A stretch of DNA of 64,000 nucleotides from Emticicia aquatilis (GCF_014644295.1 NZ_BMKK01000004.1:186001-250000), one strand, 5' to 3'. Positions 35,351-44,336 are shown, counted from the stretch's first letter. Program-made: numbers and translations. Notes: generated by a model from the letters alone, not told the origin.

Positions 35351-35381
35351 AAAATGCTCAATTATAATGATTGAGCATTTT
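35351..35381 (+). terminator. 12-bp hairpin between subtilase and LytTR genes
   Basis: AAAATGCTCAAT, 7-base loop, ATTGAGCATTTT, 12 bases after the subtilase stop. It ends 15 bases ahead of the LytTR start, so it may act as attenuator as well as terminator. Confidence 0.8.
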
Positions 35382-35396
35382 AAAACTTTTGCATTC

Positions 35397-35711
35397 ATGG
35401 AAACTTTCAATAAAATACATGTTGGCAGTAGAAAATATTTATTACCCGAAGAAATGCTTCACCTTGAATCGGATATAAATTATACCATAATATCTCTTAA
35501 AGATGGGAAGCAAATAATTACGGCCACCACTCTCAAAAAGCTTGAAAAAAGGCTTTTGCCATTCAAAAACTTTATTCGAGTCAATAAATCTGCAATCGTG
35601 AATCTTGATTATATAAAACCCATTGATGATACTTTTACGTTATCAAATTTAAAAAAAGTGGCCTTTTCACGCCGACGTGGGAAAATCTGGAAAGAACAAC
35701 AGGTGGCGTAA
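35397..35711 (+). CDS. stand-alone LytTR DNA-binding protein
   Basis: A 104-residue protein consisting of one LytTR domain without receiver. Typical parts: the strand LPEEMLHLESDINYTIISLKDG, the helix LKKLEKRLLPFKNFIRVNKS and the end AIVNLDYIKPIDD with a basic tail RRRGKIWKEQ. Such proteins bind direct repeats in promoters. I choose ATG 35397 because upstream in-frame starts lie in or before the hairpin at 35351-35381. It may regulate the preceding secreted-protein operon; this is inferred from adjacency. Confidence 0.85.
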   Translation: METFNKIHVGSRKYLLPEEMLHLESDINYTIISLKDGKQIITATTLKKLEKRLLPFKNFIRVNKSAIVNLDYIKPIDDTFTLSNLKKVAFSRRRGKIWKEQQVA

Positions 35712-35749
35712 AACAAAAGAGGAACTTAGAAAAAGTTCCTCTTTTGTTT
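35711..35749. terminator. bidirectional terminator between LytTR and ABC-F genes
   Basis: A 17-bp perfect stem (AAACAAAAGAGGAACTT and complement) with a 5-base loop. It begins at the LytTR stop and runs into the stop codon of the ABC-F gene. Confidence 0.85.
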
Positions 35750-37658
35750 ATCCTTCCATTTCCAACATTTTTGCTTCCCACAAATCGTTGGCTTTCTTTA
35801 ATTCTACTTTTACTACTTCATAATCAGCATTGAGCTTTTGTAGTGCATGATTGTCAGAATAATTGCTTGGGTCGGCAAGTTTCCCTTCTATCGTTGCCAA
35901 CTGATGCTCTAAATCCGTGATTTTTGCTTCAATTTCAGAAATTTCTCTTTCAAGTTTCTTTATCAGATTTGCATTCGCTGCCGGTTTCTGTGTAACGGTT
36001 TCTACCTTCTTTACAGGTTGTGAAGCACTGGCTGCTGCCTGTTGATTACTGGCAACTGACTTTCTATTTTCTTCGTACCATTCTTCCCATTCATCATACG
36101 TTCCTGGATATTCTTTGATTTCGTAATCTTCAATGTACCAAATTTTATTGGCAACTTGACTAACAAAGTGACGGTCGTGAGAAACCACAACGTAAGTGCC
36201 TTCGTATTGTTCGAGTGCCTGAATCAAGATATTTACCGACTGCATATCTAAGTGGTTGGTAGGCTCATCGAGTAGCAAGAAATTAGCTTCCGAAATCAGT
36301 ACTTTTGCTAATGCCACACGAGATTTTTCGCCTCCCGAAAGCACTTTAATTTTCTTGAAAACATCATCTCCATTGAACAAGAAACACCCCAAAACCGAAC
36401 GTAACTCAGTTTCAGATTTACCACCATCGGCATATTTCAGTTCTTCCAAAAGAGTTTCTTCTAAGTGCAAAGACTCCATTTGGTGTTGGGCAAAAAACGA
36501 GAAATTCACATTATGCCCCAACTTTCGTTCACCAACTATATTTTCGTCTCCCGCAATAATTCTTAGCAAAGTCGATTTTCCTTTACCATTGGCCCCAATC
36601 AGTGCAATTTTATCGCCTCTTTCAATGGTAGCTGTGGTATTTTTCAAAATTACTTTTTCGCCGTAAGCTTTGCTCACATCTTCGAGAGAAAATACATTTC
36701 TACCTGGGTTTACGCCAAACTTAAATTTAAAGTGAACACGGGCAGTTGCATCAATCACATCGTCAATTATCTCAAGGCGATTAAGTGCCTTCACCCTCGA
36801 CTGTACCTGACGAGCTTTAGTTGCTTTGGCCTTAAAACGTTCAATAAAACGCTCCGTTTGACGAATCTGAGCTTGTTGATTTTCATAAGCTCCTTTTTGA
36901 ATTTCATTACGAAGTGCTTTTTCTTCGATATAAAACGAGTAATTCCCCGGGTATGAGACCAGTTTTGCACCAGTAACTTCAACCGTAGTATTACAAACAT
37001 TATCCAAAAACTCTCTATCGTGCGAAACAACCACAACGGCATTTTCGTAATTCAAGATATATTTTTCAACCCATTGAATCGAAGGTAAATCCAAGTGGTT
37101 GGTAGGCTCATCGAGTAGCAATAACGCTGGTTTTTGCAAAAGTAACTTAGCCAGCATTACACGCATTCGCCAACCTCCCGAAAACTCTTTCAAAGGTTTT
37201 GATAATTCTTCTGTTTTAAAACCCAAACCTTCTAAAATCTCCTCAGCTTTCGATTGAATTGTATAACCACCCAAATGGTCGAATTCTTCCTGTAATCGCC
37301 CGAGTTTATCTACTAATTCATCTTTATAATCTACCTCCATCTCGTGTAGCACCTTATCTATTTCGGTTTGGAGATAATTTTCACGCTCGAAAGCCTGCAT
37401 AGCAACCGCCAAAATTGAATCTTGGGTTTGATACGAAAGCAAATCTTGATTCAAGAACCCAATCGAACAGTCACCTGCCTTTGAGATACTTCCAGCATCA
37501 GGTTGGTACTCTCCTACTATCAAACGCAAAAGCGTTGATTTTCCCATTCCGTTTAAACCGATTAGACCAATTTTATCTTTTGGTTTTATTTGCAAATTCG
37601 CACCGTCAAATATCGGTCTTCCACCAAAATAAAACGATAAATTACTGATTGTAAGCAC
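35748..37658 (-). CDS. ABC-F family ATPase
   Basis: A 636-residue soluble protein with two ABC domains. The first has GLNGMGKST, EFSGGWRMR and LLLLDEPTNHLD; the second has GANGKGKST, LSGGEKSRVALAK and LLLDEPTNHLD. Between them lies the ABC-F linker (about residues 240-310, with KAKATKARQVQSRVKAL). The C-terminus forms a coiled coil (about residues 560-635). ABC-F proteins act on the ribosome, as translation factors or in target protection; which role this one has is not evident. Fits the Uup/YheS group. Confidence 0.92.
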   Translation of the reverse strand: MLTISNLSFYFGGRPIFDGANLQIKPKDKIGLIGLNGMGKSTLLRLIVGEYQPDAGSISKAGDCSIGFLNQDLLSYQTQDSILAVAMQAFERENYLQTEIDKVLHEMEVDYKDELVDKLGRLQEEFDHLGGYTIQSKAEEILEGLGFKTEELSKPLKEFSGGWRMRVMLAKLLLQKPALLLLDEPTNHLDLPSIQWVEKYILNYENAVVVVSHDREFLDNVCNTTVEVTGAKLVSYPGNYSFYIEEKALRNEIQKGAYENQQAQIRQTERFIERFKAKATKARQVQSRVKALNRLEIIDDVIDATARVHFKFKFGVNPGRNVFSLEDVSKAYGEKVILKNTTATIERGDKIALIGANGKGKSTLLRIIAGDENIVGERKLGHNVNFSFFAQHQMESLHLEETLLEELKYADGGKSETELRSVLGCFLFNGDDVFKKIKVLSGGEKSRVALAKVLISEANFLLLDEPTNHLDMQSVNILIQALEQYEGTYVVVSHDRHFVSQVANKIWYIEDYEIKEYPGTYDEWEEWYEENRKSVASNQQAAASASQPVKKVETVTQKPAANANLIKKLEREISEIEAKITDLEHQLATIEGKLADPSNYSDNHALQKLNADYEVVKVELKKANDLWEAKMLEMEG

Positions 37659-37680
37659 TTTGTATTTTTTATATTGTTAT

Positions 37681-38718
37681 TTATAATGTCTTTTTCTCTT
37701 CTGATTCTATGTTGTTAAGTTCCAACTCAATCTGTTCAACAGTAGGCAATTTATTCTCAAAACTCTTTGGTAATGCTTGGGTTAATTGATATTCACTAAT
37801 TCCTATCGGTTTTTGAATGTCACGAAGGGAATATTCTGCTTCGATTTTATCTTTGTGTTTGCACAGAATTAATCCAATGCTTGGATTATCACTTGCGTGT
37901 TTAAGTTGGCTATCAACCGCCGACAAATAAAAATTTAGTTTACCGGCGTATTCGGGCTTAAACTTTCCCGCCTTTAATTCTACAACAACATAGCATCTTA
38001 ATTGTAGATGATAGAATAGAAGGTCAATAAAATATTCGTTTTCACTTACTATCAGTTGATATTGACGCCCCACAAACGCAAAGCCTTTTCCCATTTCTAT
38101 CAAAAATCTAACGATGTGTTGCATCATTGCATTTTCAATTTCTCGTTCTAAAGCATCATTTTCTAAGCCTAAAAAGTCAAAATTATAAGGATTTTTCAAC
38201 GTCTCAATGGCCAATTCCGACTGTGCAGCTGGTAGAGTTATCTGAAAATTTGTAATTGATTTACCTTTTGCATCAAAATAATTATTCTGTATCTGAATTT
38301 CAAGTTGTTCTCTATTCCAGCCATTTTGAAGTGTGGCATTACAGTAAAACAACGCTTCCTTTACATTTTTAATTTTAGATATTATCAAGCGATTATGCCC
38401 CCAAGGAATTTGTGCCACAGGCTGTGGCACAAATTCTGATGAAGAACTATAAAATAAATACCATTGGCGAATAGCATATAAATTTCTACGAGAAAAACCT
38501 TTGATATTCGGAAAACTTAGTCGTAAATCAATTGATAGCTGTTCAAAAACAGCATCTCCCCAACTTGACTCATGCTGTTTTATAATAATTTCTTTGGCCA
38601 AATCCCAGTATAATTCCATCAACTGTGTATTTAAACTCACAGCAGCTTTTAACTGCGAAACACTTATTTTCTGCTTTAATTTTTCGAGCCAAATTTTGTA
38701 TGAACTATCAATTTGCAT
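37681..38718 (-). CDS. DUF1016/YhcG-type PD-(D/E)XK nuclease
   Basis: A 345-residue protein with DUF1016 N-terminal domain (WEKLKQKISVSQLKAAVSLN, then FSRRNLYAIRQWYLFY) and a C-terminal PD-(D/E)XK nuclease-like domain with Asp232, Glu247 and Lys249 (FIDLLFYH and VVELKAGKFKPEYAG). Members are often found in or near restriction-modification and other accessory loci; here there is no such partner. It lies 22 bases upstream of the ABC-F gene on the same strand. The nuclease residues look intact. A role in DNA processing or defence is plausible but unproven. Confidence 0.88.
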   Translation of the reverse strand: MQIDSSYKIWLEKLKQKISVSQLKAAVSLNTQLMELYWDLAKEIIIKQHESSWGDAVFEQLSIDLRLSFPNIKGFSRRNLYAIRQWYLFYSSSSEFVPQPVAQIPWGHNRLIISKIKNVKEALFYCNATLQNGWNREQLEIQIQNNYFDAKGKSITNFQITLPAAQSELAIETLKNPYNFDFLGLENDALEREIENAMMQHIVRFLIEMGKGFAFVGRQYQLIVSENEYFIDLLFYHLQLRCYVVVELKAGKFKPEYAGKLNFYLSAVDSQLKHASDNPSIGLILCKHKDKIEAEYSLRDIQKPIGISEYQLTQALPKSFENKLPTVEQIELELNNIESEEKKTL

Positions 38719-38744
38719 GAAAATCAGATTTTATGGCAGTGTTT

Positions 38745-39626
38745 TTAATCAATAAACCTCTTCAAAATCGGGCCGTAGCTATCAACTCTTCTATCACGCA
38801 AATAAGGCCAAGTTGTACGGTATTTTTCGGTTAAGTCTAAATCTATTTCTTGTACATGTACTTCTTCTTTGTCGTGCGAAGCCAAATACAATAAACTCCC
38901 GAATGGGTTTGCCACAAAACTTCCACCCCAAAATTGTTGGTCAGCTTCACGCCCTACTCTATTGACCGAAACTACGTGCAAACCATTTGCCACGGCATGA
39001 CTGCGTTGAATCGTCTGCCAAGCGTTGTATTGCTCGGTATTCATATTTGGGTCTGGTTCGTTGGTGTCCCAACCAATGGCTGTTGGATAAAACAAAATTT
39101 CTGCTCCCATCAACGAAGTTATGCGTGCCGCTTCGGGGTACCATTGGTCCCAACAAATCAGTACGCCAAGTTTTCCGTATTTTGTTTCAAAAATTTTATA
39201 CCCTAAATCATCAGCCGAGGCATCACCTGGCGTAAAATAAAATTTCTCGTAGTAACCTGGGTCATCTGGGATGTGCATTTTTCGGTATTTTCCCAAGTAT
39301 TTTCCATCGGCATCAAGTACTGCGGTAGTATTATGATAAAGTCCCGCCGCACGTTTTTCAAACAATGAAGCAATAATTACAACATTACATTCTTTTGCAA
39401 CGGTTGATAATAAATCAGTAGTTGGACCGGGAATGGCTTCTGCCAAATTAAAATTAGCGTGGTCTTCTACATCACAAAAATAAAGTGAGGTAAACAACTC
39501 TTGTAAACAAACTATGTTGGCTCCTTTGGCAGCCGCTTCTCTGATTCCTTTGATTGCTTTTTGGGTATTTTCGGCCACATCAGCCGAGCATGACATCTGT
39601 ACTAATCCGATATTTACTTTACGCAT
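38745..39626 (-). CDS. aguB: N-carbamoylputrescine amidase
   Basis: A 293-residue nitrilase-family enzyme with the catalytic triad Glu43 (LQELFTSLYF), Lys116 (KYRKMHIPDDPGYYEKF) and Cys158 (LICWDQWYPEAAR). The DDPGYYEKFYFTPGD and WDTNEPDPNMNTEQYNAW segments mark the N-carbamoylputrescine group, which yields putrescine, CO2 and ammonia from agmatine-derived substrate. The expected partner, agmatine deiminase (aguA), is not in the window. I start at ATG 39626, three codons after another in-frame ATG. A -7 motif lies at 39644. Confidence 0.92.
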   Translation of the reverse strand: MRKVNIGLVQMSCSADVAENTQKAIKGIREAAAKGANIVCLQELFTSLYFCDVEDHANFNLAEAIPGPTTDLLSTVAKECNVVIIASLFEKRAAGLYHNTTAVLDADGKYLGKYRKMHIPDDPGYYEKFYFTPGDASADDLGYKIFETKYGKLGVLICWDQWYPEAARITSLMGAEILFYPTAIGWDTNEPDPNMNTEQYNAWQTIQRSHAVANGLHVVSVNRVGREADQQFWGGSFVANPFGSLLYLASHDKEEVHVQEIDLDLTEKYRTTWPYLRDRRVDSYGPILKRFID

Positions 39627-39643
39627 ATTTCTCAATTTTTTCG

Positions 39644-39651
39644 CAAAGATA
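39644..39651 (-). promoter_or_regulatory. putative -7 promoter element of aguB
   Basis: Reads TATCTTTG on the minus strand, 17 bases ahead of the ATG at 39626, implying a very short leader. Confidence 0.5.
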
Positions 39652-39660
39652 CTTCGTTTA

Positions 39661-39693
39661 ATGTAGAATGAAGAATGTAGAATGTAGAATTAT
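39661..39693. repeat. tandem word-repeat (GTAGAAT-type)
   Basis: The word AATGTAGAAT or AATGAAGAAT is repeated several times in the aguB/helicase divergent region. A shorter inverted relative (ATTCTAAATTCTACATT) lies at 39824-39840, next to the helicase start. Confidence 0.55.
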
Positions 39694-39750
39694 TGATTTT
39701 CAATGAAATAAGTCCAAATTTGAAAAGATTATATACTCAGAAAAAAACTG

Positions 39751-39758
39751 TACCTTTG
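39751..39758 (+). promoter_or_regulatory. putative -7 promoter element of DEAD-box helicase gene
   Basis: TACCTTTG (TAnnTTTG), about 107 bases ahead of the ATG at 39866, implying a long leader of about 100 bases, as often seen for cold-induced helicases. Confidence 0.5.
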
Positions 39759-39865
39759 TAAAACTTATTTTATAATAAAATTTACAAGACTTTAGATTAA
39801 CTCAGTTGTTTTGAACGACTACCATTCTAAATTCTACATTTTTAATTGTGCATTCGCACCAATCT

Positions 39866-41197
39866 ATGTCATTTGAATCATTAAATTTAATTGAGCCAAT
39901 CAAGCTCGCACTTGCTGCCGAAGGTTACACAACTCCAACACCCATCCAACAACAAGCCATACCGATAGTTTTAGAAGGAAAAGATTTATTGGGCGTTGCC
40001 CAAACAGGTACAGGAAAAACAGCCGCTTTTTCAATTCCAATCATACAAAAACTTTATCAGAACCGAGATATAAACCGTAAAGGTCGTCGAAAAATAAAAG
40101 CCCTCATCGTTACTCCAACTCGTGAGTTGGCTATCCAAATTGGTGAAAGCATAGCTGCTTATGGTGCAAATACCGACCTCCGCCATACCGTAATTTTCGG
40201 TGGTGTAAAACAAGGCCGTCAAACCGACGAACTACACAATGGTGTAGATATTTTGGTTGCTACTCCTGGTCGTTTGCTTGATTTAATCACGCAGGGTTTC
40301 ATTACGCTCAATGCCATCGAAATTTTTGTTTTGGACGAAGCTGACCGTATGCTCGATATGGGTTTTGTGCATGACGTGAAGCGTCTGATAACGCTTTTGC
40401 CTAAGCAACGTCAATCGTTGTTTTTCTCGGCAACAATGCCCGATGAAATTGTAAAACTGGCTTCAACAATTTTGCATAATCCATCTTCGGTGAGTGTTAC
40501 GCCTGTTTCATCAACGGCGGACACGATTAATCAGTTTTTGTATTATGTCGATAAAAAAGACAAAAATGCGTTGCTTTTGGAGATTCTGAAAGAACCTAAA
40601 ATCGAAACAGCTTTGGTTTTTACTCGTACAAAACATGGGGCAGATAAAGTTGTAAAAGTGTTATTGGCAAAAGGCATTAAAGCAGAAGCCATACACGGAA
40701 ATAAAGCACAAAATGCTCGTCAAAGAGCTTTGACTAACTTCAAATCTAAAGAAACGAGAGTTTTAGTTGCAACTGATATTGCCGCTCGTGGCATTGATGT
40801 TGATGATTTGGCTTATGTAATCAATTTTGAGATTCCGAATATTCCAGAGACTTATGTTCACCGAATTGGAAGAACTGGGCGTGCAGGAGCAAACGGAACA
40901 GCACTATCATTTTGTGAAGATGAAGAATTGACATACTTAAAAGATATTCAACGACTAATTGGTAAGAAAATCCCTGTGATTCAGGAGCATCCGTACGCTA
41001 TTCAACCTAATTATAGTGTTGGGCCGCCAGTTGTTCAGAAACCGCAAGGCCGAGGCGGTGCAAGACCAAGTAATTCTTCACAAAAACCAAACGCCAATGC
41101 CAGAACTGCACCAAAACCTAATAATGCTGGTAATACACCACAAGGCGGAGGAAAACCTAAAAAGAAATGGTACGGAAACGGTGGCAGAAAAGCATAA
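39866..41197 (+). CDS. DEAD-box ATP-dependent RNA helicase (RhlE-like)
   Basis: A 443-residue helicase. The Q motif is [11 protein letters not shown], motif I AQTGTGKT (45-52), motif Ia PTRELAIQI, motif II DEAD (157-160), motif III SAT (188-190) and motif [12 protein letters not shown]. The C-terminal tail is basic and rich in Gly, Asn and Pro, as in RhlE-type proteins. It unwinds RNA duplexes, probably in ribosome assembly or RNA decay. I start at ATG 39866 ([11 protein letters not shown]); a GTG 6 codons upstream is less likely. The long leader may carry cold-shock control. Confidence 0.94.
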   Translation: MSFESLNLIEPIKLALAAEGYTTPTPIQQQAIPIVLEGKDLLGVAQTGTGKTAAFSIPIIQKLYQNRDINRKGRRKIKALIVTPTRELAIQIGESIAAYGANTDLRHTVIFGGVKQGRQTDELHNGVDILVATPGRLLDLITQGFITLNAIEIFVLDEADRMLDMGFVHDVKRLITLLPKQRQSLFFSATMPDEIVKLASTILHNPSSVSVTPVSSTADTINQFLYYVDKKDKNALLLEILKEPKIETALVFTRTKHGADKVVKVLLAKGIKAEAIHGNKAQNARQRALTNFKSKETRVLVATDIAARGIDVDDLAYVINFEIPNIPETYVHRIGRTGRAGANGTALSFCEDEELTYLKDIQRLIGKKIPVIQEHPYAIQPNYSVGPPVVQKPQGRGGARPSNSSQKPNANARTAPKPNNAGNTPQGGGKPKKKWYGNGGRKA

Positions 41198-41242
41198 TTT
41201 TTTTAAATTTACAAGCGTAACCTCAATCTTTGATTACGCTCT

Positions 41243-41926
41243 ATGAAAAATTTTATACTGTCTGTTGCTTTAGTGGTAACTATAATTGCCTGCAAGACCG
41301 AAACCAAGCAAGAAACTACCAAACCCGAAACGCTTGAAAACACAATTTGGGTAAATGCCAAATATTTAGAAACGCTCGAACGAACCAAGTCACCGCTACA
41401 AGCAAAACCCTTTGCTGATACTGTGATGATTAACTTCGATGCCAAAGCCGATACTGCCAGTATCGTTTGGAATTTTCACGAAGGTTCATCGTATTCGATA
41501 AAAAAAAGCGAGAAAATCCAGTTTTTTGATGCTTACGAAGTAAAGCCCAAACCAGAATTTGAAGCAACTTTGAGCAATGGTATTCTAAAAATTGGAAATA
41601 GCCTATTCAAAAAAGTTGATACGACTGGTTTTATAGAAAAGAAATATTGGATAGGAAAATATTCAACGCCCAACGGAAACATCGAACTTGGATATGATGG
41701 TAAAATTTCGGGTGTAGATTCGCTGGCAACTTATTATGTTTGGAGTGATTATGTAACTACTCAAACCGATATTGATTTGATAGATTTATACGCAAATTCC
41801 AATAAATCAACTACTTACGGTTATAAATTTACAGGAAATGAAATAATTTTCTATGAGTTTATTTGGAGTGAAGAAGGAATTATAGGAAAAGCAGGGAAGG
41901 AAATTTTTAGATGGAAGAAGATATAA
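41243..41926 (+). CDS. hypothetical lipoprotein
   Basis: A 227-residue protein with lipobox IIAC (Cys17) after a short signal. The mature part is beta-rich with no known domain; visible segments are TIWVNAKYLETLERTKSPLQ and GYDGKISGVDSLATYYVW. It begins 45 bases after the helicase stop on the same strand and ends at a U-tailed hairpin. Function unknown. Confidence 0.7.
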   Translation: MKNFILSVALVVTIIACKTETKQETTKPETLENTIWVNAKYLETLERTKSPLQAKPFADTVMINFDAKADTASIVWNFHEGSSYSIKKSEKIQFFDAYEVKPKPEFEATLSNGILKIGNSLFKKVDTTGFIEKKYWIGKYSTPNGNIELGYDGKISGVDSLATYYVWSDYVTTQTDIDLIDLYANSNKSTTYGYKFTGNEIIFYEFIWSEEGIIGKAGKEIFRWKKI

Positions 41927-41933
41927 TAGAAAG

Positions 41934-41957
41934 AGGCTGTCTTTCGGACAGCCTTTT
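41934..41957 (+). terminator. rho-independent terminator after lipoprotein gene
   Basis: AGGCTGTC, loop TTTCG, GACAGCCT and TTT; it starts 8 bases after the stop at 41926. Confidence 0.85.
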
Positions 41958-41964
41958 ATATTTA

Positions 41965-41988
41965 GGCGAAGTCGGAACTTCGCCCCAC
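41965..41988 (-). repeat. REP-like palindrome between convergent genes
   Basis: GGCGAAGT, loop CGGA, ACTTCGCC, followed directly by CCAC (GTGG foot on the minus strand). It has the same 8-bp plus 4-base geometry as the copies upstream of start codons, but lies in a 3' intergenic spacer. Confidence 0.65.
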
Positions 41989-41992
41989 AAAT

Positions 41993-43183
41993 CTAAAACG
42001 AACTTAATTTCTTTCTAATTCTCCACCAAACAAAGAAGGCTCGTACACAAAGCATCAAAACGACTGGAATTAACGCATAATTGATTTCTTGTGGGAAGAA
42101 TTTCCAAGCAGCTAAGAAAAATACAAGTATAATTCCGTAGGCTAAGAAATGCTTAGAGAGCCAAGCTCGATTACTCTCTTTTTTAAGTAATAATGCAATA
42201 GGAAAAAAAAGTGGATATGTCCAGATTATATTTAGGTTATTTTCGGTTACGCCGTGGTCGGTAAAAAACCAAAGCAAGAAAATAAACCAACCAAAAATAC
42301 CGGCAATCGTAAAAATAATTTTATCGAAAAGAAAACTCTTACTTTCTGTCTTAAATTGATAAGCTGTAAGGCCTAAAACGAGTAAAAACAAAGTCCAAAA
42401 CAAAATATTAGGTGTAATTGATTCTTTTTCTTTATCCGCAACAGCCAACATATCTCGGTTGATAACTTGTTTTGAAAGTACCAAAGGTTGCCATTTACCA
42501 TCACGATTGATTTTAGCCGCATCGAAAGCATCCATCAAATTATCTGGCAAAAACATTGCTCCGTTTGCACCCGTAATTTCATCAGAAGGTTCACCTATGG
42601 CCAAATCCATTCCGAAATCTGCCCATAATTTTTCGTTTTTACGAGCATATAAATCTATCCATTGGCGATACGAACTATCGGCGTGTAACGTTTTGCTCAA
42701 CTGCAAGCTATCTTTGCAAACCCTACGCAATACATCACGCAAGCGAGTAGAACAGTTATCGTAGAAGAATTTATAGGCATACTCTCGATTTTGCGGTAAA
42801 TAATTATTTTGCAAGAAATCATAAACGCCTTGCTTTTGGGCTTGCGAAAGATTCAAAACCTGCTCAATAACCGAGCGATTATCTTGACTCCAACCAGCCA
42901 CATCATTTTCAAAATAATTTCCACTTATTTGATACGGAAGTGTGCCACGTAAAAATTTAATATAAAAACCTTTTGTCCGAAAATCAAAAGCTCCATAATT
43001 GAAAGTAAAATCAAGTCCTTGGCGTGGGTCACGAATACGAATGGCACTATGTCCGAAGGTAGAATATAATTCTGCTCCTGGCGAGACTGTCAGCAAACTA
43101 ATTGTTGCATCAGTCGAGAGCATTTGGGCATTAGCAAACGAAGTTATAAAAGCAAAAACTACTAAGAAGAAGATTTTTTTCAT
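41993..43183 (-). CDS. DUF4105 membrane protein (Lnb-type N-terminal domain)
   Basis: A 396-residue protein with signal peptide (NA-Q). The N-terminal DUF4105 domain shows SPGAELYSTFGHSAIRIRDP and YKFFYDNCSTRLRDVLRR, with the FGHSAIRI and NCSTRLRD blocks that mark the family. The C-terminal 150 residues hold about four membrane helices. In Bifidobacterium a related domain precedes lacto-N-biosidase; no such activity can be claimed here. The -7 motif at 43203 suggests its own promoter. Confidence 0.85.
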   Translation of the reverse strand: MKKIFFLVVFAFITSFANAQMLSTDATISLLTVSPGAELYSTFGHSAIRIRDPRQGLDFTFNYGAFDFRTKGFYIKFLRGTLPYQISGNYFENDVAGWSQDNRSVIEQVLNLSQAQKQGVYDFLQNNYLPQNREYAYKFFYDNCSTRLRDVLRRVCKDSLQLSKTLHADSSYRQWIDLYARKNEKLWADFGMDLAIGEPSDEITGANGAMFLPDNLMDAFDAAKINRDGKWQPLVLSKQVINRDMLAVADKEKESITPNILFWTLFLLVLGLTAYQFKTESKSFLFDKIIFTIAGIFGWFIFLLWFFTDHGVTENNLNIIWTYPLFFPIALLLKKESNRAWLSKHFLAYGIILVFFLAAWKFFPQEINYALIPVVLMLCVRAFFVWWRIRKKLSSF

Positions 43184-43202
43184 GCAGAATAATGGTTTTC
43201 TG

Positions 43203-43210
43203 CAAATTTA
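43203..43210 (-). promoter_or_regulatory. putative -7 promoter element of DUF4105 gene
   Basis: Reads TAAATTTG on the minus strand, 19 bases ahead of the ATG at 43183. Confidence 0.45.
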
Positions 43211-43215
43211 AAGCA

Positions 43216-43248
43216 AAACCTCATAGGTTTTAGAAACCTATGAGGTTT
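43216..43248 (-). terminator. hairpin after LiaF-like gene
   Basis: A 15-bp perfect stem (AAACCTCATAGGTTT and complement) with loop TAG, starting 6 bases after the stop at 43255 on the minus strand. Confidence 0.75.
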
Positions 43249-43254
43249 ATTTAA

Positions 43255-44262
43255 TCAATAACGGTCAACTTTTAAAGAAGAAAGACCACTATCAACATTT
43301 AAAGTTATTTTTTTAGTGGCCTTATCGAAACCTTTGGTTTGCCAAAGTCCACTTTTTATTTTCTCGAAATTATCAAAATCCTTGGCGTTTAATGCTCCAT
43401 CCATTCTGATTTCACAGCCTACTCCTTCAGGAACTTTGATTTTTACGCTGGCCACTCCAGCATCTATATCAACTTCAACTTTATCTTGTTTATCGCCGAG
43501 TTTTATGTCAATCGAAGCTGCACCTGTTTCAATATCCAACTTTTTAACTTTATAATTACTAAAATCAAAATCAACTTCTCCAGCACCTATTCCCATGTTG
43601 ATATTCCAAACTGGAGCTGTACTCAATTTTAATAATACATCGTTATCAAACTTTTTATCATCATCAAAATTGATATTGAATTCTTTACCTTTTTTATCCT
43701 TCATCTCAAAGTTGATGGTTTTGTTACCATCTTTGGTTTCTTCTTCTAAAGTATAACCATTCTTAAAATTCAATAAGGTTGTAGCTTCAAAAAGTCTGTT
43801 AGGTGATTCTTCCAAATCAAATTCGGCTGCTCCCCCACCCAGTTTCAAAGTAGCTTCTTTTACATCAGGAGTCATTTCAACAGCAAAGTATTGCTTGTTT
43901 CTATCGCCAACCGTTGTGTCAGAATTCGATGAATAATTATCATCGTCATCATCAAAATCGTCAATGTCGATATTGATTCCGTCGCTGATTTCGTCTTTAA
44001 GTTCGTGTACACCATCATCCACACACGTAAAGATTCCGAGCGGAATTGCGAAGGCAATCAATAGTGCAGAAGTTGCATTGTAGATACTTTTTTTCTGATT
44101 GAAAAATGCAGCCACACCTGCCAAAATAAGCATTAGAGGCCAAAATTGAGCAATTTTGCGGAATGACCAGTTTAACTCAAACCAATCGAGATTTGTACCG
44201 AGAAACAAGAAGCCCAACACGATAAGTACTGCTCCCCAGAAAATATTACTTTTGCGTTCCAT
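43255..44262 (-). CDS. LiaF-like envelope-stress protein
   Basis: A 335-residue protein. The N-terminal half has a short cytosolic start (MERKSNIFWGAVLIVLGFLF) and three to four membrane helices, as in LiaI/LiaF proteins. After an Asp-rich acidic linker (about residues 97-115) comes a C-terminal right-handed beta domain of LiaF/toast-rack type (KLGGGAAEFDLEES and TGAASIDIKLGDKQDKVEVD). It is the third gene after two PspC genes on the same strand, forming an envelope-stress cluster. Function inferred from family: sensing or damping of membrane stress. Confidence 0.8.
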   Translation of the reverse strand: MERKSNIFWGAVLIVLGFLFLGTNLDWFELNWSFRKIAQFWPLMLILAGVAAFFNQKKSIYNATSALLIAFAIPLGIFTCVDDGVHELKDEISDGINIDIDDFDDDDDNYSSNSDTTVGDRNKQYFAVEMTPDVKEATLKLGGGAAEFDLEESPNRLFEATTLLNFKNGYTLEEETKDGNKTINFEMKDKKGKEFNINFDDDKKFDNDVLLKLSTAPVWNINMGIGAGEVDFDFSNYKVKKLDIETGAASIDIKLGDKQDKVEVDIDAGVASVKIKVPEGVGCEIRMDGALNAKDFDNFEKIKSGLWQTKGFDKATKKITLNVDSGLSSLKVDRY

Positions 44263-44301
44263 ATTTTTATTTTGATTAAAAAATTGTGATTCTGAAATAA
44301 A

Positions 44302-44336
44302 AAATCCTGCAAGTTGTTTGAAATCTTACAGGATTT
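44302..44336 (-). terminator. hairpin after first PspC gene
   Basis: AAATCCTG pairs with CAGGATTT around an imperfect inner part (AAG/CTT). It starts 12 bases after the stop at 44349. Confidence 0.65.
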
